DNA of 17,594 nucleotides from contig JAILNJ010000055.1 in assembly GCA_024691665.1 (NCBI GenBank), positions 1 to 17,594 on the forward strand, in the 5' to 3' direction. Below, piece after piece: positions 7,138 through 15,826 of this stretch. A model generated the notes under the pieces. The model saw only the letters and a list, made by a program, of their open reading frames with translations. It did not search any database and was not told where the DNA came from. A program made the translations under genes and the position numbers. Each line of letters starts with the position of its first letter. Position 1 is the first letter of the stretch. The DNA comes from Gammaproteobacteria bacterium (GTDB lineage: Bacteria > Bacillota_I > Bacilli_A > Izemoplasmatales > UBA1188).

Positions 7138-8418
7138 TTATTTTAAGAAACCTTCATACTTTTGATCTTGAACGTCAGTAGCTATTTGACGAGCAGTTTC
7201 GATAGCAACACCGACAACGATCATCATAGATGTACCACCAATTTCAATTGCACTAGATGCACCGAGCATTGATGCAATAGATGGAAGTGATGCTACAACA
7301 ACTAAGTATATTGCACCAACGAGTGTAGTGTTGAATATAACTTTAGTTAAATATTGTTCAGTATCATATCCAGGTCTGATACCAGGAATATATGCACCTC
7401 TTTGTTGTAAATCTTCTGCTGTCTTTTGTGGATTGATTTGTAAGAATGTATAGAATACTGCAAAGAAGAATATTAATAATACATAGATTACATAACCAAG
7501 TACTGCAGATGATGAGAAGATTTGAGAGAGCCACATATAAGCTCCACCGCTTTGATTCATTCCAACGTAACCGATAATAGTTAGTGGAATACCCATAAGT
7601 GTTGCAGCAAAGATTACTGGAATAACTGATGCGCTGTTAAGCTTAATTGGGAATGTTGAATCTGATGCGCCTTGGAATTTAGCGCTTGATGGTCTGTTAG
7701 CGTATTGGATTTGAATCTTTCTTTGTGATCCTTCAAGGAATACGATTCCAATTAAGATTACGAAGAAGAAGAGTAATGATAGTCCAGCACTAACATACGC
7801 ATTCCATTTAACTGATTCACCTGTAATATCACTGATTAATGTTTTGATATTTTCAGGGAATGAGATAACAATACCTATTGTGATTAATAGAGATGTACCG
7901 TTTCCTACACCAAATTGAGTAATAAGGTCAGCTAGCCAAATAGTGAATGCTGCACCAGCAGTTAATGTGATAGATACAGCGAAGAGTCCTAAGAATGATG
8001 TTCTTCCATATTGGAAGATAGTAGAACTCATACCAAATGTCATAGCGATTGATTGAATAAGGGCGATTACGATACCTAAGTATCTAGTAAGTTGTGATAA
8101 CTTTTTACGTCCTTCTTCACCTTCTTCTCTCCACTCTGCTAGAGTTGGAATAATATCCATTTCTAGGAGTTCGACGATGATAGATGCAGTAATATAAGGG
8201 CCAATACCTAATGCAACAATTGAGTAGTTCCTTAAGGCATCACCAGTGAATGAGTTAATAATACCGATGAAGCCACTAGCGTCTGATGATGCGAATAATT
8301 GTACACCATCAACTGCAGGAATCATTGTGCAGATCTTATATACTAGGAAGATCCCCAAGGTAAAGAGGATCTTAAGCATCTCTTCCTTGTTTTTAAAGAC
8401 CTTCTTAATTGTCTCCAT
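7138..8418 (-). CDS. secY: Preprotein translocase channel subunit SecY
   Basis: 426 residues, about ten membrane helices, normal length. Landmarks are ALGIGPYITASIIVELL (plug and TM2 region), the cytosolic loop REEGEEGRKKLSQLTRYLGI, GNGTSLLITIGI, and PIKLNSASVIPVIFA. The conserved C5 loop is INPQKTAEDLQQRGAYIPGI followed by RPG, with the Arg that contacts SecA and the ribosome. It forms the SecYEG channel that exports proteins and inserts membrane proteins. The ATG overlaps the rplO stop as TAATG, with AGAGGAAATC as SD, so it is coupled to L15 translation. Confidence 0.98.
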   Translation of the reverse strand: METIKKVFKNKEEMLKILFTLGIFLVYKICTMIPAVDGVQLFASSDASGFIGIINSFTGDALRNYSIVALGIGPYITASIIVELLEMDIIPTLAEWREEGEEGRKKLSQLTRYLGIVIALIQSIAMTFGMSSTIFQYGRTSFLGLFAVSITLTAGAAFTIWLADLITQFGVGNGTSLLITIGIVISFPENIKTLISDITGESVKWNAYVSAGLSLLFFFVILIGIVFLEGSQRKIQIQYANRPSSAKFQGASDSTFPIKLNSASVIPVIFAATLMGIPLTIIGYVGMNQSGGAYMWLSQIFSSSAVLGYVIYVLLIFFFAVFYTFLQINPQKTAEDLQQRGAYIPGIRPGYDTEQYLTKVIFNTTLVGAIYLVVVASLPSIASMLGASSAIEIGGTSMMIVVGVAIETARQIATDVQDQKYEGFLK

Positions 8419-8858
8419 TAGATTTCCTCTACTTTTCCACCTAAGGCTTCAATCTTTTCTTTAGCGCTTGCGCTAAATTTATTTGCCTTAACAGTTAACT
8501 TAACTTTAAGTTCACCATTACCTAAAACTTTAAGGCCTGAATATAATTCATTAACGAGTCCAGCTTCTTGTAATGCTTTAGCATCTACAACTGCACCTTC
8601 TTTGAAAGCGTTGAGATCTGAAACATTAACGATTGCATAGATAGTTTTACCAACATGAGTAAAGCCTCTCTTAGCTAGTCTCTTATAAAGAGGAGTTTGA
8701 CCACCTGTAAATCCAAGTCTTGGTCCGCCTCCAGCTCTAGCGCCTTGACCTTTTTGACCACGGCCACTAGTTTTACCGAATCCACAACCATATCCTCTAC
8801 CAATTTGTACAGAATTATGGAGTGATCCAGGAGTAGGTTTTAAATTATTTAATCCCAT
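8418..8858 (-). CDS. rplO: 50S ribosomal protein L15
   Basis: 146 residues, normal length. The glycine/arginine-rich N-terminal extension (GRGYGCGFGKTSGRGQKGQG, then GGGPRLGFTGGQTPLYKRLAKRGF) penetrates 23S rRNA. The globular C-terminal half ends ALGGKVEEI. L15 is a late assembly protein of the 50S subunit. The SD GAGGAGG lies inside the last codons of rpmD, and the TAA stop shares its last A with the secY ATG. Confidence 0.98.
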   Translation of the reverse strand: MGLNNLKPTPGSLHNSVQIGRGYGCGFGKTSGRGQKGQGARAGGGPRLGFTGGQTPLYKRLAKRGFTHVGKTIYAIVNVSDLNAFKEGAVVDAKALQEAGLVNELYSGLKVLGNGELKVKLTVKANKFSASAKEKIEALGGKVEEI

Positions 8859-8860
8859 AA

Positions 8861-9037
8861 CTATTTAACCTCCTCTACTTTTACTAAGTGTTTAACTTTT
8901 TCGATCATACCTCTGATTTGAGGTGTATCGTTTTTGATTACTGTTGAATGGAGCTTTTTAAGTCCTAAAGCTTCAACATTTTTCTTTTGTTCTGGAAGAT
9001 GAGCGATAGTGCTCTTGATTAATGTGATCTTTAACAT
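8861..9037 (-). CDS. rpmD: 50S ribosomal protein L30
   Basis: A 58-residue protein starting [20 protein letters not shown] with [20 protein letters not shown] in the middle. It matches the whole length of bacterial L30 (about 59 residues), including the LxKSxI start and the TPxIRGM motif. The ATG overlaps the rpsE stop as TAATG. The end LVKVEEVK is encoded by the bases that also form the GAGGAGG SD for rplO, so C-terminal codons double as a ribosome-binding site. L30 binds domain II of 23S rRNA. Position between rpsE and rplO is standard. Confidence 0.96.
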   Translation of the reverse strand: MLKITLIKSTIAHLPEQKKNVEALGLKKLHSTVIKNDTPQIRGMIEKVKHLVKVEEVK

Positions 9038-9648
9038 TATTTGAGTACCTTCCTTGATTCGATTCCTCTCATTTCAGCTACTTGTTCAACATTTCTGAGT
9101 TGTTTTAAGCCATCAAATGTAGCTCTAACAACGTTTACAGGAGTGTTTGAACCGAGACACTTAGATAATACATCTTCAACACCAGCGAGTTCCATAATAG
9201 CACGAACTGGTCCACCAGCTGAGATACCTGTACCAGGTACGGCTGGTTTTAGAAGAACTGAACCTGATCCATAGTGTCCAATAACTTCATGAGGTAATGT
9301 TGTTCTATATAGTGGAACTTTGATTAAGTTCTTTTCAGCATCCTTAGTTGCTTTCTTAATTGCATCTGGTACTTCATGAGCTTTACCAGTTCCAAATCCT
9401 ACTAGACCTTTGCCATCGCCGATAACAACGAGAGCATTGAAACGCATTCTTCTACCACCCTTAACGACTTTAGTGATACGGCCAACTGATACAAGACGAG
9501 ATTCATATGGAGAATCTTCTCTTTCTTCTTCTCTTCTTCTATCAGATCTTCTTGGACGATCTTCTCTTCTAGGAGCGGCTTCTTTAACTTCTTCTTGAGC
9601 TTCAGTAGCTTCAACTACTTCTTCTACTAATACTTTTTCTTCTGCCAT
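9037..9648 (-). CDS. rpsE: 30S ribosomal protein S5 with extended N-terminus
   Basis: 203 residues against about 166 in Bacillus. The normal protein begins near residue 48: [20 protein letters not shown] (dsRNA-binding domain), [57 protein letters not shown]. The added 37 or so residues are low-complexity: first acidic (Glu-rich, about 1-24), then a mix of Arg, Glu and Asp (27-46). S5 helps mRNA helicase activity and decoding accuracy. The ATG at 9648 has TAAGGAG as both the rplR stop and the SD, so the extension is translated unless a later start is used; no other good SD is seen. Downstream rpmD is coupled by TAATG. Confidence 0.97.
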   Translation of the reverse strand: MAEEKVLVEEVVEATEAQEEVKEAAPRREDRPRRSDRRREEEREDSPYESRLVSVGRITKVVKGGRRMRFNALVVIGDGKGLVGFGTGKAHEVPDAIKKATKDAEKNLIKVPLYRTTLPHEVIGHYGSGSVLLKPAVPGTGISAGGPVRAIMELAGVEDVLSKCLGSNTPVNVVRATFDGLKQLRNVEQVAEMRGIESRKVLK

Positions 9649-9659
9649 AGTTTTTCTCC

Positions 9660-10010
9660 TTAGAATTTTAGTCCTGCTTCACGAGCAGCTTCAGCTAATG
9701 CTTTAACTCTACCATGATAGATATAACCACCACGGTCGAATACAACCTCAGTAATACCTGCCTTGAGTGCAGCTTCTGCTACTGCTTTACCAACAGCTTT
9801 AGCACCTTCAATGTTTGAACCATTTTTGAGCTTTAAGCTTGAAGCACTAACGAGTGTTACACCTTTAGTGTCATCGATTACTTGAGCATAGATATTTGTG
9901 TTAGAACGGAAGACATTTAATCTAGGACGAGCTTCAGTTCCACTTACTGTTTGTCTTACACGCGCATGTCTTTTAAGTCTTTGCGCATTAGAATCATAAA
10001 TTTTAATCAT
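9660..10010 (-). CDS. rplR: 50S ribosomal protein L18
   Basis: 116 residues (family 112-122). Motifs: [71 protein letters not shown] and the end [10 protein letters not shown]18 binds 5S rRNA together with L5 and L25-type proteins in the central protuberance. It starts 1 nt after the rplF stop (TAACATG) with its best SD (AAGGAAAG) inside rplF, suggesting coupled translation. Confidence 0.98.
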   Translation of the reverse strand: MIKIYDSNAQRLKRHARVRQTVSGTEARPRLNVFRSNTNIYAQVIDDTKGVTLVSASSLKLKNGSNIEGAKAVGKAVAEAALKAGITEVVFDRGGYIYHGRVKALAEAAREAGLKF

Positions 10011-10011
10011 G

Positions 10012-10551
10012 TTACTTAGCAGTCTTTCCTTCTTTTCTTCTTACATTTTCGCCTTTATATCTGATACCCTTTCCTAGATAAGGTTCAGGAGGTCTAACAC
10101 CTCTAACACCGGCTGCGAATTCGCCGATAACTTGTTTATCATAACCTGTGATTACGATATCTGTTTGAGTTGGGAGTTCAACTTTTAAGCCAGCTGGAAT
10201 CTCCATAACTACTGGGTTAGAATAACCAATAATTAAAGTTAATTGTGAACCAGCAGTTGTAGCACGGTAACCTGTACCCTTAATTTCAAGAGCAATCTTG
10301 AAACCTTCAGAGCAACCAACAACCATGTTATTGATTAGGGCTCTAACTGTTCCATGATAAGTGCTTGAGAATTGTGTTGGATTTTCAGGAAGTGATACAT
10401 GTACTTGATTGTCTTTAACTTCGATTATTACATCATTTTTGAATTGGCGAGATAATTCGCCTTTAGGACCTTTAACAGTTACTAAGTTGTTTACAACTTC
10501 AACTGTAGTTCCTTGAGGAATGTTAATAGCCTTTTTACCAATACGACTCAT
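10012..10551 (-). CDS. rplF: 50S ribosomal protein L6
   Basis: 179 residues, normal length, two repeated L6 domains. Landmarks: [68 protein letters not shown], and the C-terminal [20 protein letters not shown] followed by KEGKTAK. L6 sits near the sarcin-ricin loop and the factor-binding site. The SD TAGGAGG contains the rpsH stop codon, 10 nt before the ATG. Confidence 0.98.
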   Translation of the reverse strand: MSRIGKKAINIPQGTTVEVVNNLVTVKGPKGELSRQFKNDVIIEVKDNQVHVSLPENPTQFSSTYHGTVRALINNMVVGCSEGFKIALEIKGTGYRATTAGSQLTLIIGYSNPVVMEIPAGLKVELPTQTDIVITGYDKQVIGEFAAGVRGVRPPEPYLGKGIRYKGENVRRKEGKTAK

Positions 10552-10560
10552 AATATCCTC

Positions 10561-10962
10561 CTACCATACATAAGCGACAACTTCGCCGCCGAGTAATTGT
10601 TTTCTAGCTTCTTTGTCAGACATAATGCCTTTAGAAGTTGAGATAACAGCTACACCAAGACCGTTTAATACTTTAGGGAGTTTATCAGCTTGAGCGTAAA
10701 CTCTAAGACCTGGTTTACTGATTCTCTTTAAACCTTGAATAACTCTTTCTTTATTAGATAAATATTTAAGAGTTACTACGATTTCGTTTCTGTGAGATAC
10801 TTCGTTTCTCTTAACTTCGTATCCTTCGATATATCCTTCAACCTTTAATACATTTAAGATTTCTGTTTTAACCTTTGATAGAGGGATATTCACAGTCTTA
10901 TATTTCATTGCGTTTGCATTTCTGATACGAGTTAACATATCTGCAATTGGATCTGTCATCAT
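10561..10962 (-). CDS. rpsH: 30S ribosomal protein S8
   Basis: 133 residues, normal length. [19 protein letters not shown] opens the protein; [20 protein letters not shown] and the C-terminal [20 protein letters not shown] with VVAYVW are typical. S8 is a primary binder of 16S rRNA helix 21 and in many bacteria represses its own operon; no such mRNA site was recognised here. Two adjacent ATGs (10962 and 10959) exist; the first is 8 nt from GGAGGT and is preferred. Confidence 0.98.
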   Translation of the reverse strand: MMTDPIADMLTRIRNANAMKYKTVNIPLSKVKTEILNVLKVEGYIEGYEVKRNEVSHRNEIVVTLKYLSNKERVIQGLKRISKPGLRVYAQADKLPKVLNGLGVAVISTSKGIMSDKEARKQLLGGEVVAYVW

Positions 10963-10975
10963 ATTACTTTACCTC

Positions 10976-11161
10976 CTACCAACTTGATTTTGTTACTCCT
11001 GGGATTTGACCTTCAGAAGCTAATTCTCTAAAACAGATACGGCAAAGATGGAACTTTCTATATACTGCATGAGGACGTCCACATCTTTCACATCTTGTAT
11101 ATACTCTTGTTGAGAATTTTTGTGGTTTTTTAGATCTAACAACTTGTGATTTCTTTGCCAT
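10976..11161 (-). CDS. rpsN: 30S ribosomal protein S14, zinc-binding type Z
   Basis: 61 residues, the short Gram-positive type (gene also called rpsZ). Cys24, Cys27, Cys40 and Cys43 form C-x2-C-x12-C-x2-C ([20 protein letters not shown]), which binds zinc. The end is [11 protein letters not shown]. The N-terminus is [21 protein letters not shown]14 sits in the 30S head and is needed for late assembly. The SD AAGGAG lies in the last codons of rplE. Its TAG stop is fused to the rpsH SD (TAGGAGGT). Confidence 0.98.
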   Translation of the reverse strand: MAKKSQVVRSKKPQKFSTRVYTRCERCGRPHAVYRKFHLCRICFRELASEGQIPGVTKSSW

Positions 11162-11164
11162 AGT

Positions 11165-11710
11165 CTACTCCTTGTGAGCGAATGGAACACCAATGAGCTT
11201 TAAAAGTTCACGTGCTTCTTCGTCAGTCTTAGCTGTTGTTACCATACAGATGTCAAGACCTCTAACCTTACTAACTTTATCTAAGTTAATTTCAGGGAAG
11301 ATGATTTGTTCTTTAACACCAAGTGTATAGTTTCCTCTACCATCAAAGGCTTTATCAGATACACCTCTAAAGTCTCTAACACGAGGAAGAGTGATTGATA
11401 CGAGTTTATCTAAGAACTCATACATTCTTTCACCTCTTAATGTAACCTTAGCACCAATCTTCATACCTTCACGAAGTTTGAAGTTAGCGATAGATTTCTT
11501 AGCTGTAGTGATAACTGGTTTTTGGCCAGTTAATTGAGTTAAATCAGATACTGCATCGTCTAATAATTTAGAGTTAGCGATAGAGTCTCCAACACCCATA
11601 TTAACTACAATCTTAACCATCTTAGGGCACATCATAGGAGTTGAATAGTTATACTTTTCCATTAAAGCAGGTTGAATTTCATTGATATATTTTTCATGTA
11701 ATCTATTCAT
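11165..11710 (-). CDS. rplE: 50S ribosomal protein L5
   Basis: 181 residues (family about 179). It starts [20 protein letters not shown]. Core motifs are [60 protein letters not shown] and [21 protein letters not shown]5 carries 5S rRNA into the 50S subunit and contacts P-site tRNA. I chose the ATG at 11710 because family members start MNRL and AGGTG lies 6 nt upstream; the in-frame GTG at 11719 is part of that SD. Confidence 0.97.
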   Translation of the reverse strand: MNRLHEKYINEIQPALMEKYNYSTPMMCPKMVKIVVNMGVGDSIANSKLLDDAVSDLTQLTGQKPVITTAKKSIANFKLREGMKIGAKVTLRGERMYEFLDKLVSITLPRVRDFRGVSDKAFDGRGNYTLGVKEQIIFPEINLDKVSKVRGLDICMVTTAKTDEEARELLKLIGVPFAHKE

Positions 11711-11722
11711 ACTTTTCACCTA

Positions 11723-12070
11723 CTAGTCAATTTGTTCTCCAGTCTTTTTAGCAACTCTAACCTTACGAGTTACTTCTGGAGCACCTTTTTTCTTACCTTT
11801 TTCAGTTACAGTAGTGTAACCTACTCTAGTCTTAGTTTTATCTTTACCAACTACGAGCATAACGTTAGATGCGTCAATCTTTGCTGCTTTGTCAACGATT
11901 CCACCATCTGGGTTAGCTTGAGAAGGTTTTTGATGTACTTTGTTTACTCTTAAGCCTTCGCCTTCAAGAACAACTCTGTTTTCTTTAGTGAGTACAGCAA
12001 CGATCTTACCAGTTTTACCTTTATCAACGCCACTTAATACTACTACTTGATCACCTTTCTTAAGTTTCAT
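11723..12070 (-). CDS. rplX: 50S ribosomal protein L24
   Basis: 115 residues, slightly longer than the usual 102-105. The KOW motif is at the N-terminus (KKGDQVVVLSGVDKGKTGKI), followed by EGLRVNKVHQKPSQANPDGG and basic C-terminal strands ending KVRVAKKTGEQID. L24 is an assembly initiator of the 50S subunit, binding the 5' end of 23S rRNA. The SD GGAGG sits 5 nt before the ATG and contains part of the rplN TAG stop. It ends in tandem TAG TAG leading into the rplE SD. Confidence 0.98.
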   Translation of the reverse strand: MKLKKGDQVVVLSGVDKGKTGKIVAVLTKENRVVLEGEGLRVNKVHQKPSQANPDGGIVDKAAKIDASNVMLVVGKDKTKTRVGYTTVTEKGKKKGAPEVTRKVRVAKKTGEQID

Positions 12071-12079
12071 ACTATCCTC

Positions 12080-12448
12080 CTATAATACTTCTGGAGCGAG
12101 AGATACGATCTTAGTGAATTGTTTATCACGGAGTTCTCTTGCAACTGGACCAAAAATACGAGTTCCTTTTGGATTCTTTTCAGCATCGATAATAACAGCT
12201 GCGTTATCATCAAATTTGATTGAAGAACCATCAGGTCTTTGGATGCTTCTTGTAGTTCTTACAATAACAGCCTTAACGATATCAGATGTTTTAACTACAC
12301 CACCATTGTTAGATGATTTAACTGTAGCAACAATGATATCACCTACATGGGCGAACTTTCTGTGAGTTCCACCAAGTACTTTAATGCACATAATTTCTTT
12401 AGCGCCTGAGTTATCAGCGACTCTGAGTCTTGAGAATGATTGAATCAT
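12080..12448 (-). CDS. rplN: 50S ribosomal protein L14
   Basis: 122 residues, exactly the family norm. It begins [20 protein letters not shown]. Other landmarks are [40 protein letters not shown] and [20 protein letters not shown], ending SLAPEVL. L14 forms an intersubunit bridge with 16S rRNA and binds L19. It is the first gene of the spc block; no separate promoter was found in the 12-nt gap after rpsQ, so transcription continues from the S10 block. Confidence 0.98.
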   Translation of the reverse strand: MIQSFSRLRVADNSGAKEIMCIKVLGGTHRKFAHVGDIIVATVKSSNNGGVVKTSDIVKAVIVRTTRSIQRPDGSSIKFDDNAAVIIDAEKNPKGTRIFGPVARELRDKQFTKIVSLAPEVL

Positions 12449-12460
12449 ATTTGTTGTCTC

Positions 12461-12727
12461 CTATAATTGAACCTTCTTTTCAAGAACCTTAACTAAACGG
12501 AAACGTTTAGTGGCTGATAGAGGTCTACATTCCATGATTTGAACTGTATCACCAACGTGTGCTTCGTTGTTTTCGTCATGAGCATGGAACTTCTTAGTTT
12601 GCATAACTCTCTTAGAGTAGATAGGGTGTTTCTTGTCAGTAGTAACGAGTACAACGATTGACTTATCATTTTTATCTGATACAACTACACCAGTAAAAGT
12701 CTTTCTAGTTTCAGTTTCTCTTGCCAT
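12461..12727 (-). CDS. rpsQ: 30S ribosomal protein S17
   Basis: 88 residues, normal length, an OB-fold protein. Typical stretches are [40 protein letters not shown] and [20 protein letters not shown], ending [11 protein letters not shown]17 is an early 16S 5'-domain binder. SD AGGAGG before the ATG at 12727; TAG stop fused to the rplN SD (TAGGAGA). Confidence 0.98.
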   Translation of the reverse strand: MARETETRKTFTGVVVSDKNDKSIVVLVTTDKKHPIYSKRVMQTKKFHAHDENNEAHVGDTVQIMECRPLSATKRFRLVKVLEKKVQL

Positions 12728-12743
12728 TGTTTAACCTCCTATC

Positions 12744-12935
12744 TTAAGCGTTTGCTCTCTCAGTTAATACTGTAGAGAGTCTTGCGATTGTCTTTTTAGT
12801 TTTGCTGATTTCAGCGGTATTTGTGAGCTTACCAGTAGCTTGTTCGAGTCTTAAATCAAATAACTTTTTCTTTAAATCTTTGATTTCTTTTTCGATTTCT
12901 TCATTAGTAAGCTTTCTAATTTCTTCAATTCTCAT
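12744..12935 (-). CDS. rpmC: 50S ribosomal protein L29
   Basis: 63 residues, normal for L29, a two-helix hairpin. MRIEEIRKLTNEEIEKEIKD and LKKKLFDLRLEQATGKLTNT carry the conserved LFxLRxQ-type motif (here LFDLRLEQATGKL). L29 lies beside the tunnel exit next to L23 and contributes to the docking area for SRP and trigger factor. It starts 2 nt after the rplP stop, with its GGGAG SD inside the L16 codons. Confidence 0.97.
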   Translation of the reverse strand: MRIEEIRKLTNEEIEKEIKDLKKKLFDLRLEQATGKLTNTAEISKTKKTIARLSTVLTERANA

Positions 12936-12937
12936 AG

Positions 12938-13351
12938 CTACTTAGTCTCCCTTTTGATTACTTTAGTGAGTACAGGAAGTTTTGCAGCACCAAGTCTGAA
13001 TGCTTCTTTTGCTTGTTCTTCAGTTACGCCAGCAACTTCAAATAAGATAACTCCTTCTTTTACTACTGCTACATAACCTTCAACGTTACCTTTACCAGAA
13101 CCCATACGAACTTCGAGTGGTTTCTTAGTTTTAGCTAAGTGTGGGAATACTTTGATCCATACTTTACCAGTTCTATCTAAATATCTAGTGATAGCAACTC
13201 TGCATGCTTCAAGTTGATTTGAAGTTACCCATGCACCTTCTTTTGCAACTAAACCGTAATCACCGAATGCGAGTTCAGTTCCACCTTTAGCGTGTCCCTC
13301 GAAAGAGATACGATGAGGTCTTCTATACTTAGTTCTCTTTGGTGTTAACAT
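12938..13351 (-). CDS. rplP: 50S ribosomal protein L16
   Basis: 137 residues (family 136-145). [60 protein letters not shown] and [20 protein letters not shown] are all L16 hallmarks. L16 borders the A site and peptidyl-transferase region and joins late in assembly. The SD GAGGAG overlaps the S3 end. The C-terminal KRETK uses an AGG codon at the conserved Arg (12950-12952), which supports the standard reading of AGG. Confidence 0.98.
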   Translation of the reverse strand: MLTPKRTKYRRPHRISFEGHAKGGTELAFGDYGLVAKEGAWVTSNQLEACRVAITRYLDRTGKVWIKVFPHLAKTKKPLEVRMGSGKGNVEGYVAVVKEGVILFEVAGVTEEQAKEAFRLGAAKLPVLTKVIKRETK

Positions 13352-13355
13352 AGTC

Positions 13356-14075
13356 TTACTCCTCTACTCTTGGACGTTTTGGACCATTAGCTTGTGGGCG
13401 TCTTGGTCTAGCTGGTCTTTCTTCAGCTACGTCATCTTGTACTTTTCCCTTAAGCACTTCACCTTTATAGATCCATACTTTAACACCGAGAATACCATAA
13501 GTAGTCTTAGCTTCTGTATGAGCGTAATCTATATCAGCTCTTAAAGTGTGTAGTGGAACATTTCCTTCAGAATAACCTTCACTACGAGCGATTTCAGCTC
13601 CAGCGAGTCTTCCGCTAATTAATGTCTTGCATCCTTTAGCTCCAGATTTCATAGCTCTCATGATAGCGAGTTTTTGAACTCTTCTGAAAGATGCTCTGTT
13701 TTCAAGTTGGCTTGCAATATTCTTTGCAACTAAAGTTGCATCTAAGTCAGGGCGTTTAACTTCTCTAACATTTAAGAATACATTTTTGCCAGTTAATTTT
13801 GTGAGTTCATCAACAACTTCTTTCTTGATAGAGCCTTCTCTACCAATAACCATACCAGGTTTAGCAGTGAATACTGTAACGATAACTTTCTTGTTTGATC
13901 TTTCAATAACAGTTTTAGATACAGATGCGTTAACGTACTTCTTGTCGATGTACTTTCTAATCTTTAAATCTTCTTCTAAGAGTGTAGGAACTTCTTTTTG
14001 TGGAGCATACCATCTAGCATCCCAAGTTCTAATTACACCTAATCTTAAACCATTTGGATTTACTTTTTGTCCCAT
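13356..14075 (-). CDS. rpsC: 30S ribosomal protein S3 with extended C-terminus
   Basis: 239 residues versus about 218 in Bacillus. It starts [20 protein letters not shown]. The type-2 KH domain has GMVIGREGS (74-82, GREG loop); the C-terminal domain has [20 protein letters not shown] and [18 protein letters not shown]. After about residue 208 comes a tail rich in Arg and Pro ([20 protein letters not shown]). S3 lines the mRNA entry tunnel. The ATG at 14075 follows GGAGAGAGGG; a longer reading from 14114 would begin inside rplV and lacks family support. Confidence 0.97.
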   Translation of the reverse strand: MGQKVNPNGLRLGVIRTWDARWYAPQKEVPTLLEEDLKIRKYIDKKYVNASVSKTVIERSNKKVIVTVFTAKPGMVIGREGSIKKEVVDELTKLTGKNVFLNVREVKRPDLDATLVAKNIASQLENRASFRRVQKLAIMRAMKSGAKGCKTLISGRLAGAEIARSEGYSEGNVPLHTLRADIDYAHTEAKTTYGILGVKVWIYKGEVLKGKVQDDVAEERPARPRRPQANGPKRPRVEE

Positions 14076-14077
14076 AA

Positions 14078-14413
14078 TTATTCCCTCTCTCCTAGAGTGC
14101 AATGAATTGAGCAAGTTCTCTTAAGGATGGCGAAGCCTTGTCCTTTAGCATGAGGTTGCATTCTCTTCATTGTTGGTCCTTCATTTGCGAAACATTCTTT
14201 AACATAGAGTTTAGATTCTACCATGTTGAAGTTGTTTACAGCGTTTGCTTTAGCAGCATATACAACTTTATATACTTCTTTAGCAGCGCCTCTATTTAAA
14301 TTCTTAAGAATAGCTAATGCTTGATCAACATCTTTTCCTCTAACGAGGTCTAATACTAAACGAGCTTTTCTAGGAGCTATTCTAACTAAACTTACACTTG
14401 CTTTTGCTTCCAT
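14078..14413 (-). CDS. rplV: 50S ribosomal protein L22 with divergent C-terminus
   Basis: 111 residues, normal length. The globular part is typical ([40 protein letters not shown]). The beta-hairpin that lines the exit tunnel reads [20 protein letters not shown]. The last strand is [14 protein letters not shown], whereas most bacteria have KRTSHIT plus hydrophobic residues at this point; here a Cys-Ser-Ile-His-Cys run replaces SHIT. The C-terminal codons double as the rpsC SD (GGAGAGAGG), and rpsC starts 2 nt after the stop. SD AGGAGG lies before the ATG at 14413. Confidence 0.97.
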   Translation of the reverse strand: MEAKASVSLVRIAPRKARLVLDLVRGKDVDQALAILKNLNRGAAKEVYKVVYAAKANAVNNFNMVESKLYVKECFANEGPTMKRMQPHAKGQGFAILKRTCSIHCTLGERE

Positions 14414-14422
14414 GTGTTCCTC

Positions 14423-14689
14423 CTAGTCATCACCAGATGTATGTCCCTTGAATTGTCTAGTTGGAGCAAATTCACCGAGTTTGTGTCCAACCATATCTTC
14501 AACTACATATACTGGAACGTGTTGTTTACCATTGTGAACGGCAATTGTTAAACCGATCATTTCTGGGAGTATTGTTGATGATCTTGACCAAGTTTGAATA
14601 ACTTTCTTGTTCTTTTGTGCTTGAGCTTCTCTAACTTTCTTTAGTAAAGCTTCTTGAACGAATGGTCCTTTTTTAACTGATCTTGACAT
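14423..14689 (-). CDS. rpsS: 30S ribosomal protein S19
   Basis: 88 residues (family 88-95). [59 protein letters not shown] and [16 protein letters not shown] are hallmark segments. S19 sits at the top of the 30S head with S13. SD TAGTAGGTGA before the ATG at 14689 contains the tandem stop of rplB. The gene ends in TAG fused to AGGAGG for rplV. Confidence 0.98.
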   Translation of the reverse strand: MSRSVKKGPFVQEALLKKVREAQAQKNKKVIQTWSRSSTILPEMIGLTIAVHNGKQHVPVYVVEDMVGHKLGEFAPTRQFKGHTSGDD

Positions 14690-14700
14690 AATATCACCTA

Positions 14701-15534
14701 CTACTTACCATTTCTTCTTCTTACAATGTACTTGCTTGAAGGATTCTTCTTGCTTCTTGTCTTAACGCCAAGAGCTTTCTTACCCCATGGAGTCATTGGA
14801 GATGGATGTCCAATTGGTTGACGTCCTTCACCTCCACCATGAGCGTGGTCATTAGGGTTCATAACAGAACCTCTAACTGTTGGTCTAACACCTTGATGTC
14901 TAACTTTACCAGCTTTACCATAGTTAACTAAAGCGAGTTCAGCGTTGCCTACTACACCAACTGTAGCACGGCAAGTGTTTCTAAATCTTCTAACTTCGCC
15001 GCTTGATAAACGAATAATTACGAAGTCACCATCTTTACCAAGAATTTGAGCGCTTGTACCAGCACTTCTAACAAGTTGTCCACCTCTTCCAGGTGTGAGT
15101 TCAAGGTTATGGATGAGTGTACCGAGTGGCATATTGCCAACTGGGAGTGAGTTACCAACTTTGATATCTACGTTGTCACCAGATACAACTTTGTCACCAA
15201 CTTTTAATCCTTCTGGAGCGATGATGTATCTCTTTTCTCCATCTGGATAGTTAATTAAAGCAATGAATGAAGTTCTATTTGGATCGTATTCAATAGTTTT
15301 AACTACACCTTCAATATTGTCTTTGTTACGACGGAAATCAATAATTCTATATCTTCTCTTTTCAGCGCCACCTTGATGTCTTACAGTGATTCTACCTTGA
15401 TTGTTTCTACCACTGTTCTTCTTGAGGGCTACTGTTAATGACTTCTCAGGAGTTGAAGTAGTGAGTTCTGAATAATCAAGAACTGCTGCACCTCTTGTAC
15501 CTGGAGTCATAGGTCTATATTTTCTAATTCCCAT
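14701..15534 (-). CDS. rplB: 50S ribosomal protein L2
   Basis: 277 residues, exactly typical. [53 protein letters not shown] and [20 protein letters not shown] then [18 protein letters not shown] are conserved. His230 in NDHAH corresponds to the His229 of E. coli implicated in peptidyl-transferase assembly (inference by motif). L2 is a primary 23S binder needed for subunit joining. SD AGTAGGTGA before the ATG at 15534; tandem TAG TAG at the end. Confidence 0.99.
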   Translation of the reverse strand: MGIRKYRPMTPGTRGAAVLDYSELTTSTPEKSLTVALKKNSGRNNQGRITVRHQGGAEKRRYRIIDFRRNKDNIEGVVKTIEYDPNRTSFIALINYPDGEKRYIIAPEGLKVGDKVVSGDNVDIKVGNSLPVGNMPLGTLIHNLELTPGRGGQLVRSAGTSAQILGKDGDFVIIRLSSGEVRRFRNTCRATVGVVGNAELALVNYGKAGKVRHQGVRPTVRGSVMNPNDHAHGGGEGRQPIGHPSPMTPWGKKALGVKTRSKKNPSSKYIVRRRNGK

Positions 15535-15544
15535 AATTCACCTA

Positions 15545-15826
15545 CTACTTAGTAAAGATTTCAATCTTGTTTCCTTTTTCTAAAGAAACGATTGCTTTTG
15601 TTACGGCTGGAAGATAACCTGTATATTTTCCAACTCTCTTTTCTTTCTTTAAACCATTAATAAAGTTAACATTTAAAACTTTAACATTAAATAATTCTTC
15701 AACTGCAGCTTTAATGTCAGTCTTAGTGGCTTTTCTATCTACTTCGAAAGTATATTTGTTAGCTTCAACAAGCTTCATACTTTTTTCTGTAATGATAGGA
15801 CGTTTAATTACATCATAACTATTCAC
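15545..15826 (-). CDS. rplW: 50S ribosomal protein L23 (GTG start)
   Basis: 93 residues, normal length. It begins MNSYDVIKRPIITEKSMKLV, with NKYTFEVDRKATKTDIKAAV then EELFNVKVLNVNFI, ending KIEIFTK. L23 forms the main docking site at the tunnel exit for trigger factor and SRP. The start is GTG at 15826, 6 nt after a GAGGAGG SD; no in-frame ATG exists near it. The GTG overlaps the rplD stop by 8 nt (GTGAATAG), implying translational coupling with L4. Confidence 0.97.
   Translation of the reverse strand: MNSYDVIKRPIITEKSMKLVEANKYTFEVDRKATKTDIKAAVEELFNVKVLNVNFINGLKKEKRVGKYTGYLPAVTKAIVSLEKGNKIEIFTK

Noticed and set aside
8230..8232. AGG read as Met rather than Arg, as reported in some uncultured Bacilli
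   Set aside because: AGG falls at a position usually Lys/Arg/Ser in SecY (ALRNYS) and at the conserved Arg near the L16 C-terminus (12950-12952), so the standard meaning fits. The few other AGG codons (infA 69, L22 and S5 ends) are at positions that do not decide.
14076..14114. A longer S3 start at 14114
   Set aside because: It would add 13 residues encoded inside rplV. The family begins MGQKVNP, and the SD sits directly before 14075.
13786..14124. A 112-residue plus-strand reading frame opposite rpsC and rplV
   Set aside because: It lies fully antisense to conserved ribosomal genes and has no family resemblance, SD or promoter. The same applies to other antisense frames such as 3473-3688, 8246-8464 and 12114-12365.
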